Source: an uncultured Blautia sp. (lineage in GTDB: Bacteria > Bacillota > Clostridia > Lachnospirales > Lachnospiraceae). From it: a stretch of 34,527 nt of DNA. The first letter of the stretch is position 1, and each line of letters starts with the position of its first letter. Made by a program: the position numbers and the translations under genes. Below the pieces are notes generated by a model, which was not told the DNA's origin, did no database searches, and saw only the letters and a list, made by a program, of their open reading frames with translations. Shown piece by piece: positions 9,094 to 17,045 of the stretch. The DNA lies in NCBI GenBank assembly GCA_945864225.1, contig CAMBAL010000025.1, positions 1 to 34,527 of the forward strand. The letters run 5' to 3'.

Positions 9094-9151
9094 AATCAGA
9101 GATAGTCCCGGACAAATGATACACCGCAGCATTCTTTCTCAAAAGCAGACA

Positions 9152-9391
9152 TTACAGATAGCGGTACATGCTTTCCACATCTTCTTTTTTGACCGTTTCC
9201 TTTACATCCAGAACTTCCACTTTCACATTTCTGCTTCCGAACTGAATCTCAATCGTGTCTCCGGTCTTCACCTGAGCAGAGGCTTTGGCCGGTTTGTCAT
9301 TGATCAGTACACGTCCGGCATCGCATGCTTCATTGGCAACCGTACGGCGTTTGATCAGTCTGGATACTTTCAGATATTTATCAAGTCGCAT
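9152..9391 (-). CDS. rqcP: S4-domain RNA-binding protein RqcP (YabO)
   Basis: Small S4-domain protein that, in Bacillus subtilis, binds stalled 50S subunits with RqcH and helps add C-terminal alanine tails during ribosome rescue. The 79 residues begin with MRLDKYLKVSRLIKRRTVA, the typical S4 helix, followed by the VLINDKPAKAS turn and a strand ending in VEVLDVKE. Length fits the family (about 80-90). ATG start with GGAGG upstream. It lies just beyond the HU gene, separated only by a short G-C hairpin, and before yabP; the mazG-rqcP-yabP order is conserved in Firmicutes. Confidence 0.93.
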   Translation of the reverse strand: MRLDKYLKVSRLIKRRTVANEACDAGRVLINDKPAKASAQVKTGDTIEIQFGSRNVKVEVLDVKETVKKEDVESMYRYL

Positions 9392-9408
9392 CTTTTTTCC
9401 TCCATATG

Positions 9409-9434
9409 AAAAGGGGGAACTCTTCGTTCCCCCT
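9409..9434 (-). terminator. Intercistronic hairpin after the HU gene
   Basis: AGGGGGAAC and GTTCCCCCT form a 9-bp stem with a 5-base loop just after the HU stop codon, followed by only four T residues on the minus strand. It probably reduces rather than abolishes readthrough into rqcP, giving far more HU mRNA. Confidence 0.7.
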
Positions 9435-9448
9435 GGTCAAGTTCTTTA

Positions 9449-9727
9449 TTATTGCTCATTCACCAAATCTTTTAAAGCTTTACCAGCTTTAAATTTCGGA
9501 GCTCTGGAAGCTTTGATTTCCATGGTAGCACCAGTCTGAGGATTTCTCCCTTCTCTTGCAGCTCTTTCGGATACTTCAAAAGTACCAAAACCAACTAACT
9601 GAATTTTTCCACCTTTTTTCAGTTCATCAGATACAACATCGATGAAAGATTTTAATACTGCTTCTACATCTTTCTTCGCTAAGTTTGTCTCTTTCGCCAT
9701 TGCTGCTACTAATTCTGTTTTATTCAT
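9449..9727 (-). CDS. hup: HU family DNA-binding protein
   Basis: Nucleoid-associated histone-like protein that bends and compacts DNA as a dimer. The 92-residue product, starting MNKTELVAAMA, has the HU fold: two N-terminal helices, the core strand GFGTFEVSERAAREGRNP (about 47-64, with the RNP tip of the DNA-grasping arm), and the C-terminal APKFKAGKALKDLV. A frame open from 9787 adds 20 residues, but the ATG at 9725-9727 has AGGAGG upstream and begins at the family's normal N-terminus. A strong promoter (9812-9840) and a hairpin after the gene suggest high, largely monocistronic expression. Its place between mazG and rqcP differs from Bacillus. Confidence 0.96.
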   Translation of the reverse strand: MNKTELVAAMAKETNLAKKDVEAVLKSFIDVVSDELKKGGKIQLVGFGTFEVSERAAREGRNPQTGATMEIKASRAPKFKAGKALKDLVNEQ

Positions 9728-9811
9728 GGTGTTTCCTCCTCTAGATAATCTCTTTCTTAATATTCTGATTAACCGCACTCCGCCCATTTGGCGACAGCGC
9801 TCTGTTTACTA

Positions 9812-9840
9812 TATATATACCTTTTAATACAACTTGTCAA
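9812..9840 (-). promoter_or_regulatory. Strong SigA-type promoter of the HU gene
   Basis: On the minus strand a perfect TTGACA (9835-9840) and TATATA (9812-9817) are spaced by 17 bases. The start would lie roughly 75-80 bases before the HU ATG, right after the mazG stop codon. Confidence 0.85.
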
Positions 9841-9874
9841 GGTTTTTCAATGAGATAGCCGTTTTTTGTGGTGG

Positions 9875-10297
9875 TTACGCCAGGTCTGACGGCTTATTCC
9901 CAGAGGATATGCGAAGCTCTTTTTCACGCTTCTTCAATTCGTCCCATGATAACTGTGCAGCTTCCTGATCTTCCGGTGAAAAAATTTTCGGATGCCGGTA
10001 TTTCATCTTGGCTGATATACCGGTGATCACATCATCCAGGGTAAAGAGTCCTTCCTCCTCTGCGATCCTGCTCTCCAGCACGATCAGCATCAGAAGATCT
10101 CCCAGTTCCTCACACAAATTGGTGCTGTCCCCGCTTCCGGTAAAAATATCGATTCCTTCCAGAACCTCTTCCGTCTCATCCTGGAAATAGGTCTTCAGGC
10201 TTTCGTGTGTCTGGACACTGTCCCATGGACATTTTTCCCGTATCTCACGGATCACATCCAAAAACTCCTCATAGATTTTCATGCTTTTTTCATTCAT
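9875..10297 (-). CDS. mazG: Single-domain MazG-type NTP pyrophosphohydrolase
   Basis: Hydrolyses non-canonical or excess nucleoside triphosphates to monophosphate and pyrophosphate. The 140-residue protein holds one MazG helical domain: CPWD (23-26), the metal-binding ETEE (41-44) and EELGDLL (63-69, giving the ExxD pair). Classical MazG has two such domains (about 260 residues), and Bacillus YabN has an extra methylase-like domain, so this is a compact form. The ATG lies 3 bases after the phosphoglucomutase stop codon with no recognisable ribosome site, so translation is probably coupled. A second ATG at residue 6 is an alternative start. No terminator separates it from the HU promoter. Confidence 0.9.
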   Translation of the reverse strand: MNEKSMKIYEEFLDVIREIREKCPWDSVQTHESLKTYFQDETEEVLEGIDIFTGSGDSTNLCEELGDLLMLIVLESRIAEEEGLFTLDDVITGISAKMKYRHPKIFSPEDQEAAQLSWDELKKREKELRISSGNKPSDLA

Positions 10298-10300
10298 GAT

Positions 10301-12034
10301 CTACATCATGGAATTAACCATATCCAGAACAGCTTTGCCCATGATATCGGATTTTTCATCTGCATCTTCCAGAGAAGTTCCCTTCACGCCATAGTAGAAT
10401 TTTACCTTCGGCTCTGTACCGGAAGGTCTTACGCAAAGCCATACATCATCTGTCAGGTCATAGTAAAGAACATTGGAATTCGGAAGACCGGTCGGTTTTA
10501 CTTCTCCTGTTGCGATATCGGTAATGGTATCTTTCTTGTAGTCTCTTGCGGAGATTACTTTGTGTCCTGCAATCTCTACAGGTGGTTTCTCACGGAGAGT
10601 ATTCATGATTTCCTGAATTTTCTGAAGTCCTTCGATTCCCTTCAGGCTGACAGACTGGATCGCATCTTTGTAATAACCGTACTCTTCGTACATTTCGATC
10701 ATAGCATCCCAGAGAGTCTTGCCCTGTGTCTTATAATAAGCAGCTGCTTCGCAAAGTGCCATTGTAGCAACAATCGCATCTTTGTCTCTTGCATGAGTTC
10801 CGATCAGGCAGCCGTAGCTCTCTTCAAATCCGAACAGGTAAGTTCCCTTTCCACTGGTCTCAAATCCAAGGATCTGCTGTCCGATAAATTTGAATCCTGT
10901 CAGAACCTCGATCAGTTTTACCCCGTATCCTTTGGCAATGGCATCTGCCAGGTTGCTGGTAACGATTGTCTTGATCAGAGCGCCGTCTTCCGGAAGGCTT
11001 CCGTTAACAGCCTTTCTCTGGCCGATTTCATAATTTGCAAGGAGACATCCGGACATATTTCCGGTAAGATCATGGTATTCTCCGTTTTTATCTTTTACAC
11101 GGACACCAAGACGGTCTGCGTCAGGGTCTGTAGCAAGAACCAGGTCTGCATCGATTTCTTTTGCAAGCTTCAGTCCAAGCTCAAATGCTTCTGCTGCTTC
11201 CGGGTTCGGATAGCTGACTGTCGGGAAATCACCGTCCGGCAGTTCCTGTTCCGGTACTACATATACGTTCTCAAAACCAAGTTCTTTCAGAACTCTTCTT
11301 GCAGGAATATTTCCGGTTCCATGAAGAGGTGTGTAAACGATCTTCAGGTTCTTGCCTTCTGCCTGAATTGCATCCATATGGATGACCTGTTTCTTCAGTT
11401 CTGCCATGTAAGCATCATCAATGTCTGCTCCGATCACTTCAAAAAGACCAGCTGCCTCTGCTGCTGCCTTGTCCATGGTCTTAACAGTATTCCAGTCGGA
11501 AATCGCCTTTACCTCAGCCATGATACCGGTGTCATGAGGCGGTGTGATCTGTGCGCCATCTTCCCAGTATACTTTGTATCCATTATATTCCGGCGGATTG
11601 TGGCTTGCAGTGATATTGATACCTGCCACACAGCCGAGTTTGCGTACAGCAAAGGAAAGTTCCGGTGTCGGTCTCAAAGATTCAAAAATGAATGCCTTGA
11701 TGCCGTTTGCTGCCAGACAGAGAGCAGCTTCCTGAGCAAATTCCGGAGACATATGACGGGAATCATATGCGATTGCTACACCCTGAGACTGTTTTCCGAC
11801 TTTTGCAATATAATTGGCAAGTCCCTGTGTGGCACGTCTTACTACATAAATATTCATACGATTGATTCCGGCACCGATAATTCCGCGAAGACCTGCAGTT
11901 CCAAACTCCAGATCCATATAAAAGCGTTCCTTGATCTCATTCTCATCTGCTTCAATTGCTTTTAATTCTGCTTTTGTCTCTTCATCGAAGTATGGGTTCT
12001 CCAGCCATTCGGCATATACCTCTTTGTATTCCAT
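10301..12034 (-). CDS. pgcA: Phosphoglucomutase/phosphomannomutase
   Basis: Interconverts glucose-1-phosphate and glucose-6-phosphate (or the mannose forms), linking glycolysis to cell-envelope sugars. The 577-residue alpha-D-phosphohexomutase shows all four active-site segments: the phosphoserine loop TASHNPPEYNG (142-152, Ser144), the metal loop DPDADRLG (303-310), the sugar-binding GFEESYG, and the phosphate-binding RPSGTEPKVK near the C-terminus. Length fits the PgcA/Pgm2 type. ATG start with GGGAGG upstream. It directly precedes mazG by 3 bases. Confidence 0.95.
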   Translation of the reverse strand: MEYKEVYAEWLENPYFDEETKAELKAIEADENEIKERFYMDLEFGTAGLRGIIGAGINRMNIYVVRRATQGLANYIAKVGKQSQGVAIAYDSRHMSPEFAQEAALCLAANGIKAFIFESLRPTPELSFAVRKLGCVAGINITASHNPPEYNGYKVYWEDGAQITPPHDTGIMAEVKAISDWNTVKTMDKAAAEAAGLFEVIGADIDDAYMAELKKQVIHMDAIQAEGKNLKIVYTPLHGTGNIPARRVLKELGFENVYVVPEQELPDGDFPTVSYPNPEAAEAFELGLKLAKEIDADLVLATDPDADRLGVRVKDKNGEYHDLTGNMSGCLLANYEIGQRKAVNGSLPEDGALIKTIVTSNLADAIAKGYGVKLIEVLTGFKFIGQQILGFETSGKGTYLFGFEESYGCLIGTHARDKDAIVATMALCEAAAYYKTQGKTLWDAMIEMYEEYGYYKDAIQSVSLKGIEGLQKIQEIMNTLREKPPVEIAGHKVISARDYKKDTITDIATGEVKPTGLPNSNVLYYDLTDDVWLCVRPSGTEPKVKFYYGVKGTSLEDADEKSDIMGKAVLDMVNSMM

Positions 12035-12119
12035 ACTTTTGTACCTCCCTTAACTCTTTTATAATCTCCGGTGACCCTAGAGCAATCTTTCCAATCTTCT
12101 CTGTCACCCATGATTGTTA

Positions 12120-12125
12120 ATTATA
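12120..12125 (-). promoter_or_regulatory. Possible -10 element of the phosphoglucomutase gene
   Basis: TATAAT on the minus strand, about 85 bases before the ATG, in an AT-rich segment. No good -35 hexamer is found at 16-18 bases, so the call is tentative. Confidence 0.35.
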
Positions 12126-12169
12126 CTATACTTTTCGTGAAAAATAAAGAGTAATCCGTCATTTTGCAC

Positions 12170-12217
12170 AGAGTGTGTTTGAAAATTGCTCCAGTAAATG
12201 AATTTCAAACATGCTCT
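12170..12217. repeat. Short intergenic repeat, copy 2 (palindromic form)
   Basis: AGAGTGTGTTTGAAAATT (12170-12187) and AATTTCAAACATGCTCT (12201-12217) are near-perfect inverted copies of the same core, giving a 48-base palindrome. It lies 4 bases after the stop of the CotS-like gene and upstream of the phosphoglucomutase promoter region, where it could act as a 3'-end hairpin. Confidence 0.75.
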
Positions 12218-12221
12218 ATCC

Positions 12222-13205
12222 TCAATAGGGATATTTTTCAAAACAGGTTTCTGTAAATGTTTCCCACTGGTCTTTCTGTTTCATGAGAATCCGCAGCTTT
12301 TCCACATTTTTTTCGGATATCCATGCTTTGTTATGAGAATAATAGTAATTAGCAAGCTTCCAGTATTTTTCCGGGTAAGTAAAACGGACCCTGAGATTTT
12401 CCCATTCTTCCGGTGTAATTCGCTTTTCACGATGATAGGCAAGCAGCATCTCTCTGGCAAGCGAAATATCCCATCCGTATTTTTCCATAATTTTACGCAT
12501 GAAGCGATACAGATCTGCCATCTGGACATCGAATCCCCAATGGCTGAAATTCGTCACCGCAATACCGTCCCGCAGCATCAGAACATTGTGCTGGTTATAC
12601 TCTCCATGACACACCTTTCCCTCTTCCACAGACTCTCTGCGCAATCGATCGTAAGAGGAAGATCTCAGCATTTCCAGCGCTTTTTCCCCTTTCTGCAGAA
12701 ATCCCTCCACACTGGAAAGATAATCTTTTTCAAAAGTATTGGAAGCCCCTTTTCTGCGGATGAATTTGCGTATTTTGCGCAGTTCCTGATTATGACGGAC
12801 ATACTCCTCTTCCAGTGATTTCTCCATATATTCCGGTATCAGTGGAAGCTTCATATTTTTATGTAAACCGGCAAGAGTTTTCATGCTTCTGAAAATATCC
12901 TCTCTGGATTTGGTATCACACTCTCTTCCCTCATACCAGCGCGCAAGCGTATACGGAATATCATCTTTATCCCGGCTGATCAGTTCTCCCTCTCTGTTCG
13001 GCACAAAGCTGTCCACTTTTCTTCCGCACGCTTCCAGAGAAAGAAGCAGTTCCTGCTGCTGTTTCAGTTTCTTTTCCGAACCACGGAATTCTTTCAGGAT
13101 AAACAATCCCTGTTCTGTCCGGCATAAAAGCGCGCCCCTTACCCGGGATGTGGAAACCACTGTCAGTTCATATTGCTCCAGAGTGCTGAGTCCGTAATCA
13201 TACAA
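12222..13205 (-). CDS. CotS-family spore coat protein, kinase-like fold
   Basis: A 327-residue member of the CotS/APH-like phosphotransferase group, associated in Bacillus with the spore coat. It has an N-lobe with a VAL-x-LK-like strand (LFILKEF, 34-40) and a C-lobe with the catalytic-loop equivalent CHGEYNQHN (199-207). The usual catalytic Asp of HGD is Glu202, and the metal-binding Asp of the next motif is Asn219 (VTNF), so kinase activity is doubtful. The start is TTG (13203-13205) with GGAGGGGG upstream. CATAAGATA on the minus strand (13239-13247) fits a sigma K -10 (CATANNNTA), but no clear -35 was found. Whether it is in the coat is inference. Confidence 0.82.
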   Translation of the reverse strand: MYDYGLSTLEQYELTVVSTSRVRGALLCRTEQGLFILKEFRGSEKKLKQQQELLLSLEACGRKVDSFVPNREGELISRDKDDIPYTLARWYEGRECDTKSREDIFRSMKTLAGLHKNMKLPLIPEYMEKSLEEEYVRHNQELRKIRKFIRRKGASNTFEKDYLSSVEGFLQKGEKALEMLRSSSYDRLRRESVEEGKVCHGEYNQHNVLMLRDGIAVTNFSHWGFDVQMADLYRFMRKIMEKYGWDISLAREMLLAYHREKRITPEEWENLRVRFTYPEKYWKLANYYYSHNKAWISEKNVEKLRILMKQKDQWETFTETCFEKYPY

Positions 13206-13271
13206 TAGAAAAATCCCCCTCCAGGTTTTTGTACCTTCTATCTTATGAGAGGGGGACAGGGGATATGCGAA

Positions 13272-13304
13272 CGGGAAAACAGGAAATTATTTCCTGTTTT
13301 CCCG
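13272..13304. terminator. Perfect 15-bp hairpin spanning the cca stop codon
   Basis: CGGGAAAACAGGAAA (13272-13286) and TTTCCTGTTTTCCCG (13290-13304) pair without mismatch; the 3-base loop is exactly the cca stop codon. No T run follows on the minus strand, so it may protect or end the cca message by processing rather than act as a standard terminator. Confidence 0.7.
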
Positions 13305-14618
13305 CAGCTTCGCCAACAGATTTTCTTTTTGATTTTCCCTGGGATCTTCCAGCACAATTTCCAGAAAATACTGGAGGATCTCACCAATTTCTCTGCCGGG
13401 GGCAATCCCCTCGGCAATCAGATCTTTTCCGGTAACAGCCAGAGTTTTCAGAGAAACGCACTGTTTTTCCTCACAAATCCGTTCCCAGCAAAGGCATACG
13501 CCTTCCAGGCGGCTGAGTTTCTCTTCTCTTCTGTAATCACTCTGGGCCAGCGTATCCGCTCTCTGGACTTCCAGATAAAGCGGAAAAAGATCTTCTCCTA
13601 TTTTATTAACTGCACGCCGTACTGCCTTCATCTCCGGCACCGGACGGTAATCATGCCATTTCACCAGACGGCAGACCTTTGAAATCGTGTCATTGTCCAG
13701 TTTCAGGCGGCGCAGAATCCCATGTGCCATTTTTTCACTCTCGGGACCATGCATTTTGAAATGATCGCGTCCATTTTCATCGGTCGTCTTCACAACAGGC
13801 TTCCCAATATCATGAAGCAGCATCGTCAGACGCAGAACCTTGTCTGCACGGACATACAAAATGCTGTGCAGAATGTGTTCGCCCACTGTATAACAGTGAT
13901 GCGGAGTACGCTGTTCTGTTGTCATGCACACATCCCATTCCGGCAGAAATTCCTTCGTGATTCCGGCCTCATACGCAGTACGGAGTTCATCCGGATGCGG
14001 CGATATCAGAAGCTTCAGAAGCTCCACCTGAATCCGCTCCGCACTGACGTGACGAAGATTCGGTGCCAGAACTCCCAGGGCTTTTCGGGTATTTTCCTCA
14101 ATCTGAAATCCCAGCTGAGCAGAAAACCGCACTGCTCTCATAATCCGAAGCGCATCTTCGCTGAAGCGTTCCAGCGGTTCTCCCACACAGCGGATGCATC
14201 TATTTTTCAGATCCTCCAGACCGCCGAAAAGATCCACGATTCCGGTGGATGGATGATAGGCCATGGCATTGATGGTAAAATCCCGCCGTTTCAGATCTTC
14301 CTTGAGGCTTGCGGTAAATATCACTTCTTTCGGGTGACGTCCATCTTCATATTCTCCGTCCACCCGGTAAGTGGTCACTTCAAATCCTTCTTTTTCCATC
14401 ATGACTGTCACTGTACCATGTGTCAGTCCCGTATCTACCGTACGCCGAAACAGAGCCTTCACCTGCTCCGGTGTGGCAGATGTGGTAATATCCCAGTCAT
14501 CCGGAATCCGTCCAAGGAGGGAATCCCGGACGCATCCGCCCACCGCATAGGCTTCGAAGCCCGCATCTTCCAGTGTGTGTAAAATCATTGCTACTTTTGA
14601 CGGAATTTCTATCTTCAT
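13287..14618 (-). CDS. cca: CCA tRNA nucleotidyltransferase
   Basis: Adds or repairs the 3'-CCA end of tRNAs without a template. The 443-residue class II enzyme has the nucleotidyltransferase motif GGCVRDSLLG (about 27-36) with DDWDI carrying the metal-binding Asp pair, the ribose motif RRDFTINAMAY (about 110-120), and the helix with EDALRIMRAVRF. An HD domain follows (LLHDIGKP, about 257-264), as in the HD-containing CCA enzymes of Clostridia; HD-domain phosphatase activity is possible. ATG start with AAGGAAG. It lies 12 bases after proS, so both are probably one T-box-controlled transcript. The last codons form one arm of a perfect hairpin. Confidence 0.95.
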   Translation of the reverse strand: MKIEIPSKVAMILHTLEDAGFEAYAVGGCVRDSLLGRIPDDWDITTSATPEQVKALFRRTVDTGLTHGTVTVMMEKEGFEVTTYRVDGEYEDGRHPKEVIFTASLKEDLKRRDFTINAMAYHPSTGIVDLFGGLEDLKNRCIRCVGEPLERFSEDALRIMRAVRFSAQLGFQIEENTRKALGVLAPNLRHVSAERIQVELLKLLISPHPDELRTAYEAGITKEFLPEWDVCMTTEQRTPHHCYTVGEHILHSILYVRADKVLRLTMLLHDIGKPVVKTTDENGRDHFKMHGPESEKMAHGILRRLKLDNDTISKVCRLVKWHDYRPVPEMKAVRRAVNKIGEDLFPLYLEVQRADTLAQSDYRREEKLSRLEGVCLCWERICEEKQCVSLKTLAVTGKDLIAEGIAPGREIGEILQYFLEIVLEDPRENQKENLLAKLRENRK

Positions 14619-14630
14619 GTCTCTTCCTTC

Positions 14631-16070
14631 TTAGTATGCTCTTCCCCAGTAAACCATCTTCTTTGCAGGTTTGCCGCAGCATACACAGACATCGCTCAGC
14701 TGTTCCTGTTCAAAAGGAATACAGCGGGAAGTAGCCTGAACATCTTCTTTGATCTTATCTTCACATTCCTGACAGCCGCACCACATGGCTTTTACAAAGC
14801 CCGGTTTGTTATTGATGGTGTCCTTGAATGTTTCATAATCAGTTGCTGTATACGTATGCGCATCACGGTGAGTACGGGCACGCTCCAGCATATCATGCTG
14901 CATGGTATCCAGTACTTCCTGTACTTTCTGCGCAAGCTCTTCAAATTTCACTACATATTTCTCACGGGTATCTCTGCGGCAGATGACAGCCTGTCCGTTT
15001 TCGATATCCTTCGGACCGCATTCGATACGAACCGGAATACCGCGCATTTCCTGCTCTGCAAATTTGAATCCCGGGCTCTTATCCGTGTCATCAACTTTCA
15101 CACGAATACCTGCTTCCTTCAGTGTTGCAAACAGTTCATCCGCTTTTTCCAGAACGCCTTCCTTACGCTGCTGGATCGGAATGATCACAGCCTGCACAGG
15201 AGCGATTCTCGGCGGAAGTACCAGACCGCTGTTGTCGCCGTGAACCATGATGATCGCACCGATCATACGGGTCGTCATACCCCAGGAAGTCTGATGTACA
15301 TACTGAAGTTTATTTTCTTTATCTGTATACTGAATGCCGAATGCTCTGGCAAATCCGTCTCCAAAGTTATGGCTGGTACCGGACTGAAGTGCTTTGCCGT
15401 CATGCATCAGAGACTCGATCGTATAGGTTGCCTCTGCTCCTGCAAATTTTTCCTTGTCTGTCTTTCTTCCCTTTACAACCGGAATTGCCAGAACCTCTTC
15501 GCAGAAATCCGCATAAACGTTCAGCATCTGAATCGTTCTCTCTTCTGCCTCCTCTGCAGTTGCATGTGCTGTATGGCCTTCCTGCCACAGGAACTCACGG
15601 GAACGAAGGAACGGACGGGTAGTCTTTTCCCAGCGGACAACAGAACACCACTGATTGTATACCTTCGGAAGATCTCTGTGAGAATGGATTTCCTTCTGAT
15701 AAAAATCGCAGAACAGTGTCTCGGAAGTCGGACGTACACAGAGACGTTCCTGAAGCGGATCAAGCCCACCGTGTGTTACCCATGCTACTTCCGGAGCAAA
15801 TCCCTCTACATGGTCTTTTTCTTTTTCCAGAAGGGATTCCGGAATGAACATTGGCATGTAAACGTTCTCCACTCCTGTTTCTTTGAATCTGCGGTCAAGC
15901 TCTTTCTGAATGTTTTCCCAGATTGCATATCCTGCCGGTTTGATGACCATGCAGCCTTTCACGCTGGTATAATCGCAGAGTTCTGCTTTTTTTACCACGT
16001 CTGTATACCACTGGGCGAAGTCTTCCTCCATAGAAGTAATGGCTTCTACTAATTTCTTTTCTTTTGCCAT
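14631..16070 (-). CDS. proS: Prolyl-tRNA synthetase (archaeal/eukaryotic-type)
   Basis: Charges tRNA(Pro) with proline. The 479-residue enzyme is a class II synthetase with RPTSET (motif 2 region) and [15 protein letters not shown]. It has an anticodon-binding domain and a C-terminal extension with paired cysteines (CGCQEC and CVCC) that ends in WGRAY, as in the archaeal/eukaryotic-type ProS. It lacks the editing insertion of the typical 570-residue bacterial form. An upstream extension to 16115 was rejected because the ATG at 16068-16070 has AAAGGAGAG upstream and the extension would run into the T-box terminator. The gene is preceded by a proline-type T-box leader and followed by cca. Confidence 0.96.
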   Translation of the reverse strand: MAKEKKLVEAITSMEEDFAQWYTDVVKKAELCDYTSVKGCMVIKPAGYAIWENIQKELDRRFKETGVENVYMPMFIPESLLEKEKDHVEGFAPEVAWVTHGGLDPLQERLCVRPTSETLFCDFYQKEIHSHRDLPKVYNQWCSVVRWEKTTRPFLRSREFLWQEGHTAHATAEEAEERTIQMLNVYADFCEEVLAIPVVKGRKTDKEKFAGAEATYTIESLMHDGKALQSGTSHNFGDGFARAFGIQYTDKENKLQYVHQTSWGMTTRMIGAIIMVHGDNSGLVLPPRIAPVQAVIIPIQQRKEGVLEKADELFATLKEAGIRVKVDDTDKSPGFKFAEQEMRGIPVRIECGPKDIENGQAVICRRDTREKYVVKFEELAQKVQEVLDTMQHDMLERARTHRDAHTYTATDYETFKDTINNKPGFVKAMWCGCQECEDKIKEDVQATSRCIPFEQEQLSDVCVCCGKPAKKMVYWGRAY

Positions 16071-16096
16071 GATTTTGTTCTCTCCTTTTATAATAT

Positions 16097-16141
16097 AAAA
16101 AAAGAAGCCTCTCAATCCCTCGCTAGGGACCGAAATGCTTC
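16097..16141 (-). terminator. T-box leader terminator
   Basis: On the minus strand the outer stem GAAGC/GCTTC and inner stem TCCCT-AGCG-AGGGA are followed by seven T residues. It is mutually exclusive with the antiterminator formed by the T-box motif. Confidence 0.85.
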
Positions 16142-16343
16142 GGCGGTACCACCCTGATTAGCACCGGAATATTTTCCGATACTCTCTCTTCTTCCGTTAA
16201 CGCAGGAACGACGCCGTACTTCAATTGTACGGGGCTCCGAGGCCGGTTCCATGATTCACGCACAAAATCCTCTCACCATATGGATTTCTCTCTGAGATTG
16301 CTCCTCATGTACTATTCTCTTCATTGCCGTAATCATTTATCCA
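16097..16343 (-). promoter_or_regulatory. T-box leader of proS
   Basis: tRNA-sensing riboswitch: uncharged tRNA(Pro) pairing should favour an antiterminator. Visible parts, reading on the minus strand: a stem I region with an AG-bulge-like CAGAGAG and GGUGAGAGG-like distal loop, a candidate specifier GGAACCG (CCG proline codon at 16244-16246), and the conserved T-box GGGTGGTACCGCC (16142-16154), followed by a terminator (16097-16141). It begins at a strong promoter (16350-16378) and ends before the proS ribosome site. The exact specifier is inference; the T-box sequence itself is unmistakable. Confidence 0.93.
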
Positions 16344-16349
16344 GAATTC

Positions 16350-16378
16350 ATTCTATGCGAAATACGCGTTTGTGTCAA
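16350..16378 (-). promoter_or_regulatory. SigA-type promoter of the proS T-box leader
   Basis: Perfect TTGACA (16373-16378) and TAGAAT (16350-16355) on the minus strand with 17-base spacing; the predicted RNA start near 16343 coincides with the beginning of the T-box leader. Confidence 0.85.
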
Positions 16379-16380
16379 GA

Positions 16381-16458
16381 GTCTTTTGAGGAGTGCCTGC
16401 AAAAGCCTTTTACGGAGCATCTGTGCCAGGGTTCCTTTTTCGGAGCACATGCAAGAGA
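16381..16458. repeat. Three degenerate ~26-bp tandem repeats upstream of the proS promoter
   Basis: Units beginning TCTTTTGAGGAGTGC (16382), CCTTTTACGGAGCATC (16406) and CCTTTTTCGGAGCACATGC (16434) share CTTTT-NN-GGAG and are spaced 24-28 bases apart. They abut the -35 element of the proS leader promoter. Confidence 0.55.
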
Positions 16459-16484
16459 ATACCCGCGTTAACGGATATTCTCTT
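16453..16484 (-). terminator. Hairpin downstream of the dCMP deaminase gene
   Basis: AAGAGAATACCCG and CGGATATTCTCTT form a 13-bp stem with one wobble and a 6-base loop, 46 bases after the stop of the 16530-17021 gene. No T run follows on the minus strand. It overlaps the last unit of the upstream repeats. Confidence 0.45.
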
Positions 16485-16529
16485 ACTCCCTTTCTCCTTT
16501 CGTACACCGGCTCTCTTCCCGGCCGACGG

Positions 16530-17021
16530 TCATACGGAAAATGAAATTTCTCTTCCCGTCCGGTTATATTTATAATACCGCACTCCCGCTGCGTCCAGCA
16601 TTCTTTTGGACGCGATCACCGATGGGGTATCTGCATATTTATCACAGTCATAAACAATGGTCTTAATCCCTGACTGAATGATTGCTTTTGCACACTCATT
16701 GCAGGGGAACAGGGAAACGTACAGCTTCGCCCCTTCCAGACTGCCGCCGCGGTAATTAAGGATTGCATTCAGTTCACTGTGTGTCACATACAGATACTTG
16801 GTATCCAGCGCATCGCCTTCTCTTCCCCACGGAAATTCATCATCCGAACATCCAATAGGGAAACCGTTATATCCCATGGAAAGGATCTTATTATCCGGAC
16901 TCACAATACATGCACCCACCTGAGAATTCGGGTCTTTGGAACGCATTCCGGAAAGAATGGCAACCCCCATAAAATACTCATCCCAGGAAATATGATCCAT
17001 TCGCTTATCGTTTTTTTCCAT
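16530..17021 (-). CDS. comEB: Deoxycytidylate deaminase family protein (ComEB-like)
   Basis: Zinc-dependent deaminase that converts dCMP to dUMP, feeding thymidylate synthesis; named ComEB in Bacillus but not itself needed for DNA uptake. The 163 residues carry the zinc site THSELNAIL (His81, Glu83) and PCNEC (Cys107, Cys110). The catalytic HxE motif is HSE instead of the commoner HAE. The N-terminal part has the nucleotide-binding NSQVGACIV and GYNGFPIG segments typical of dCMP deaminases. It starts 24 bases after rpiB with GGAGG somewhat far (12 bases) from the ATG; likely cotranscribed with rpiB. Confidence 0.9.
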   Translation of the reverse strand: MEKNDKRMDHISWDEYFMGVAILSGMRSKDPNSQVGACIVSPDNKILSMGYNGFPIGCSDDEFPWGREGDALDTKYLYVTHSELNAILNYRGGSLEGAKLYVSLFPCNECAKAIIQSGIKTIVYDCDKYADTPSVIASKRMLDAAGVRYYKYNRTGREISFSV

Positions 17022-17045
17022 AGTGCCCCATATCCTCCGCTTCTC

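Noticed and set aside
10205-11965. Plus-strand open frame (586 codons) opposite the phosphoglucomutase gene
   Set aside because: It is antisense to all four catalytic segments of the mutase; composition is Cys/Phe/Ser rich, as in shadow frames.
14856-16052. Plus-strand open frame opposite proS
   Set aside because: Antisense to a clear synthetase gene; no ribosome site and no recognisable domain.
16071-16115. 15-codon N-terminal extension of proS
   Set aside because: It runs into the T-box terminator; the ATG at 16070 follows AAAGGAGAG.
16381-16458. Repeats considered as a CRISPR remnant
   Set aside because: Units are degenerate, too few and adjoin without unique spacers; no cas genes are present.
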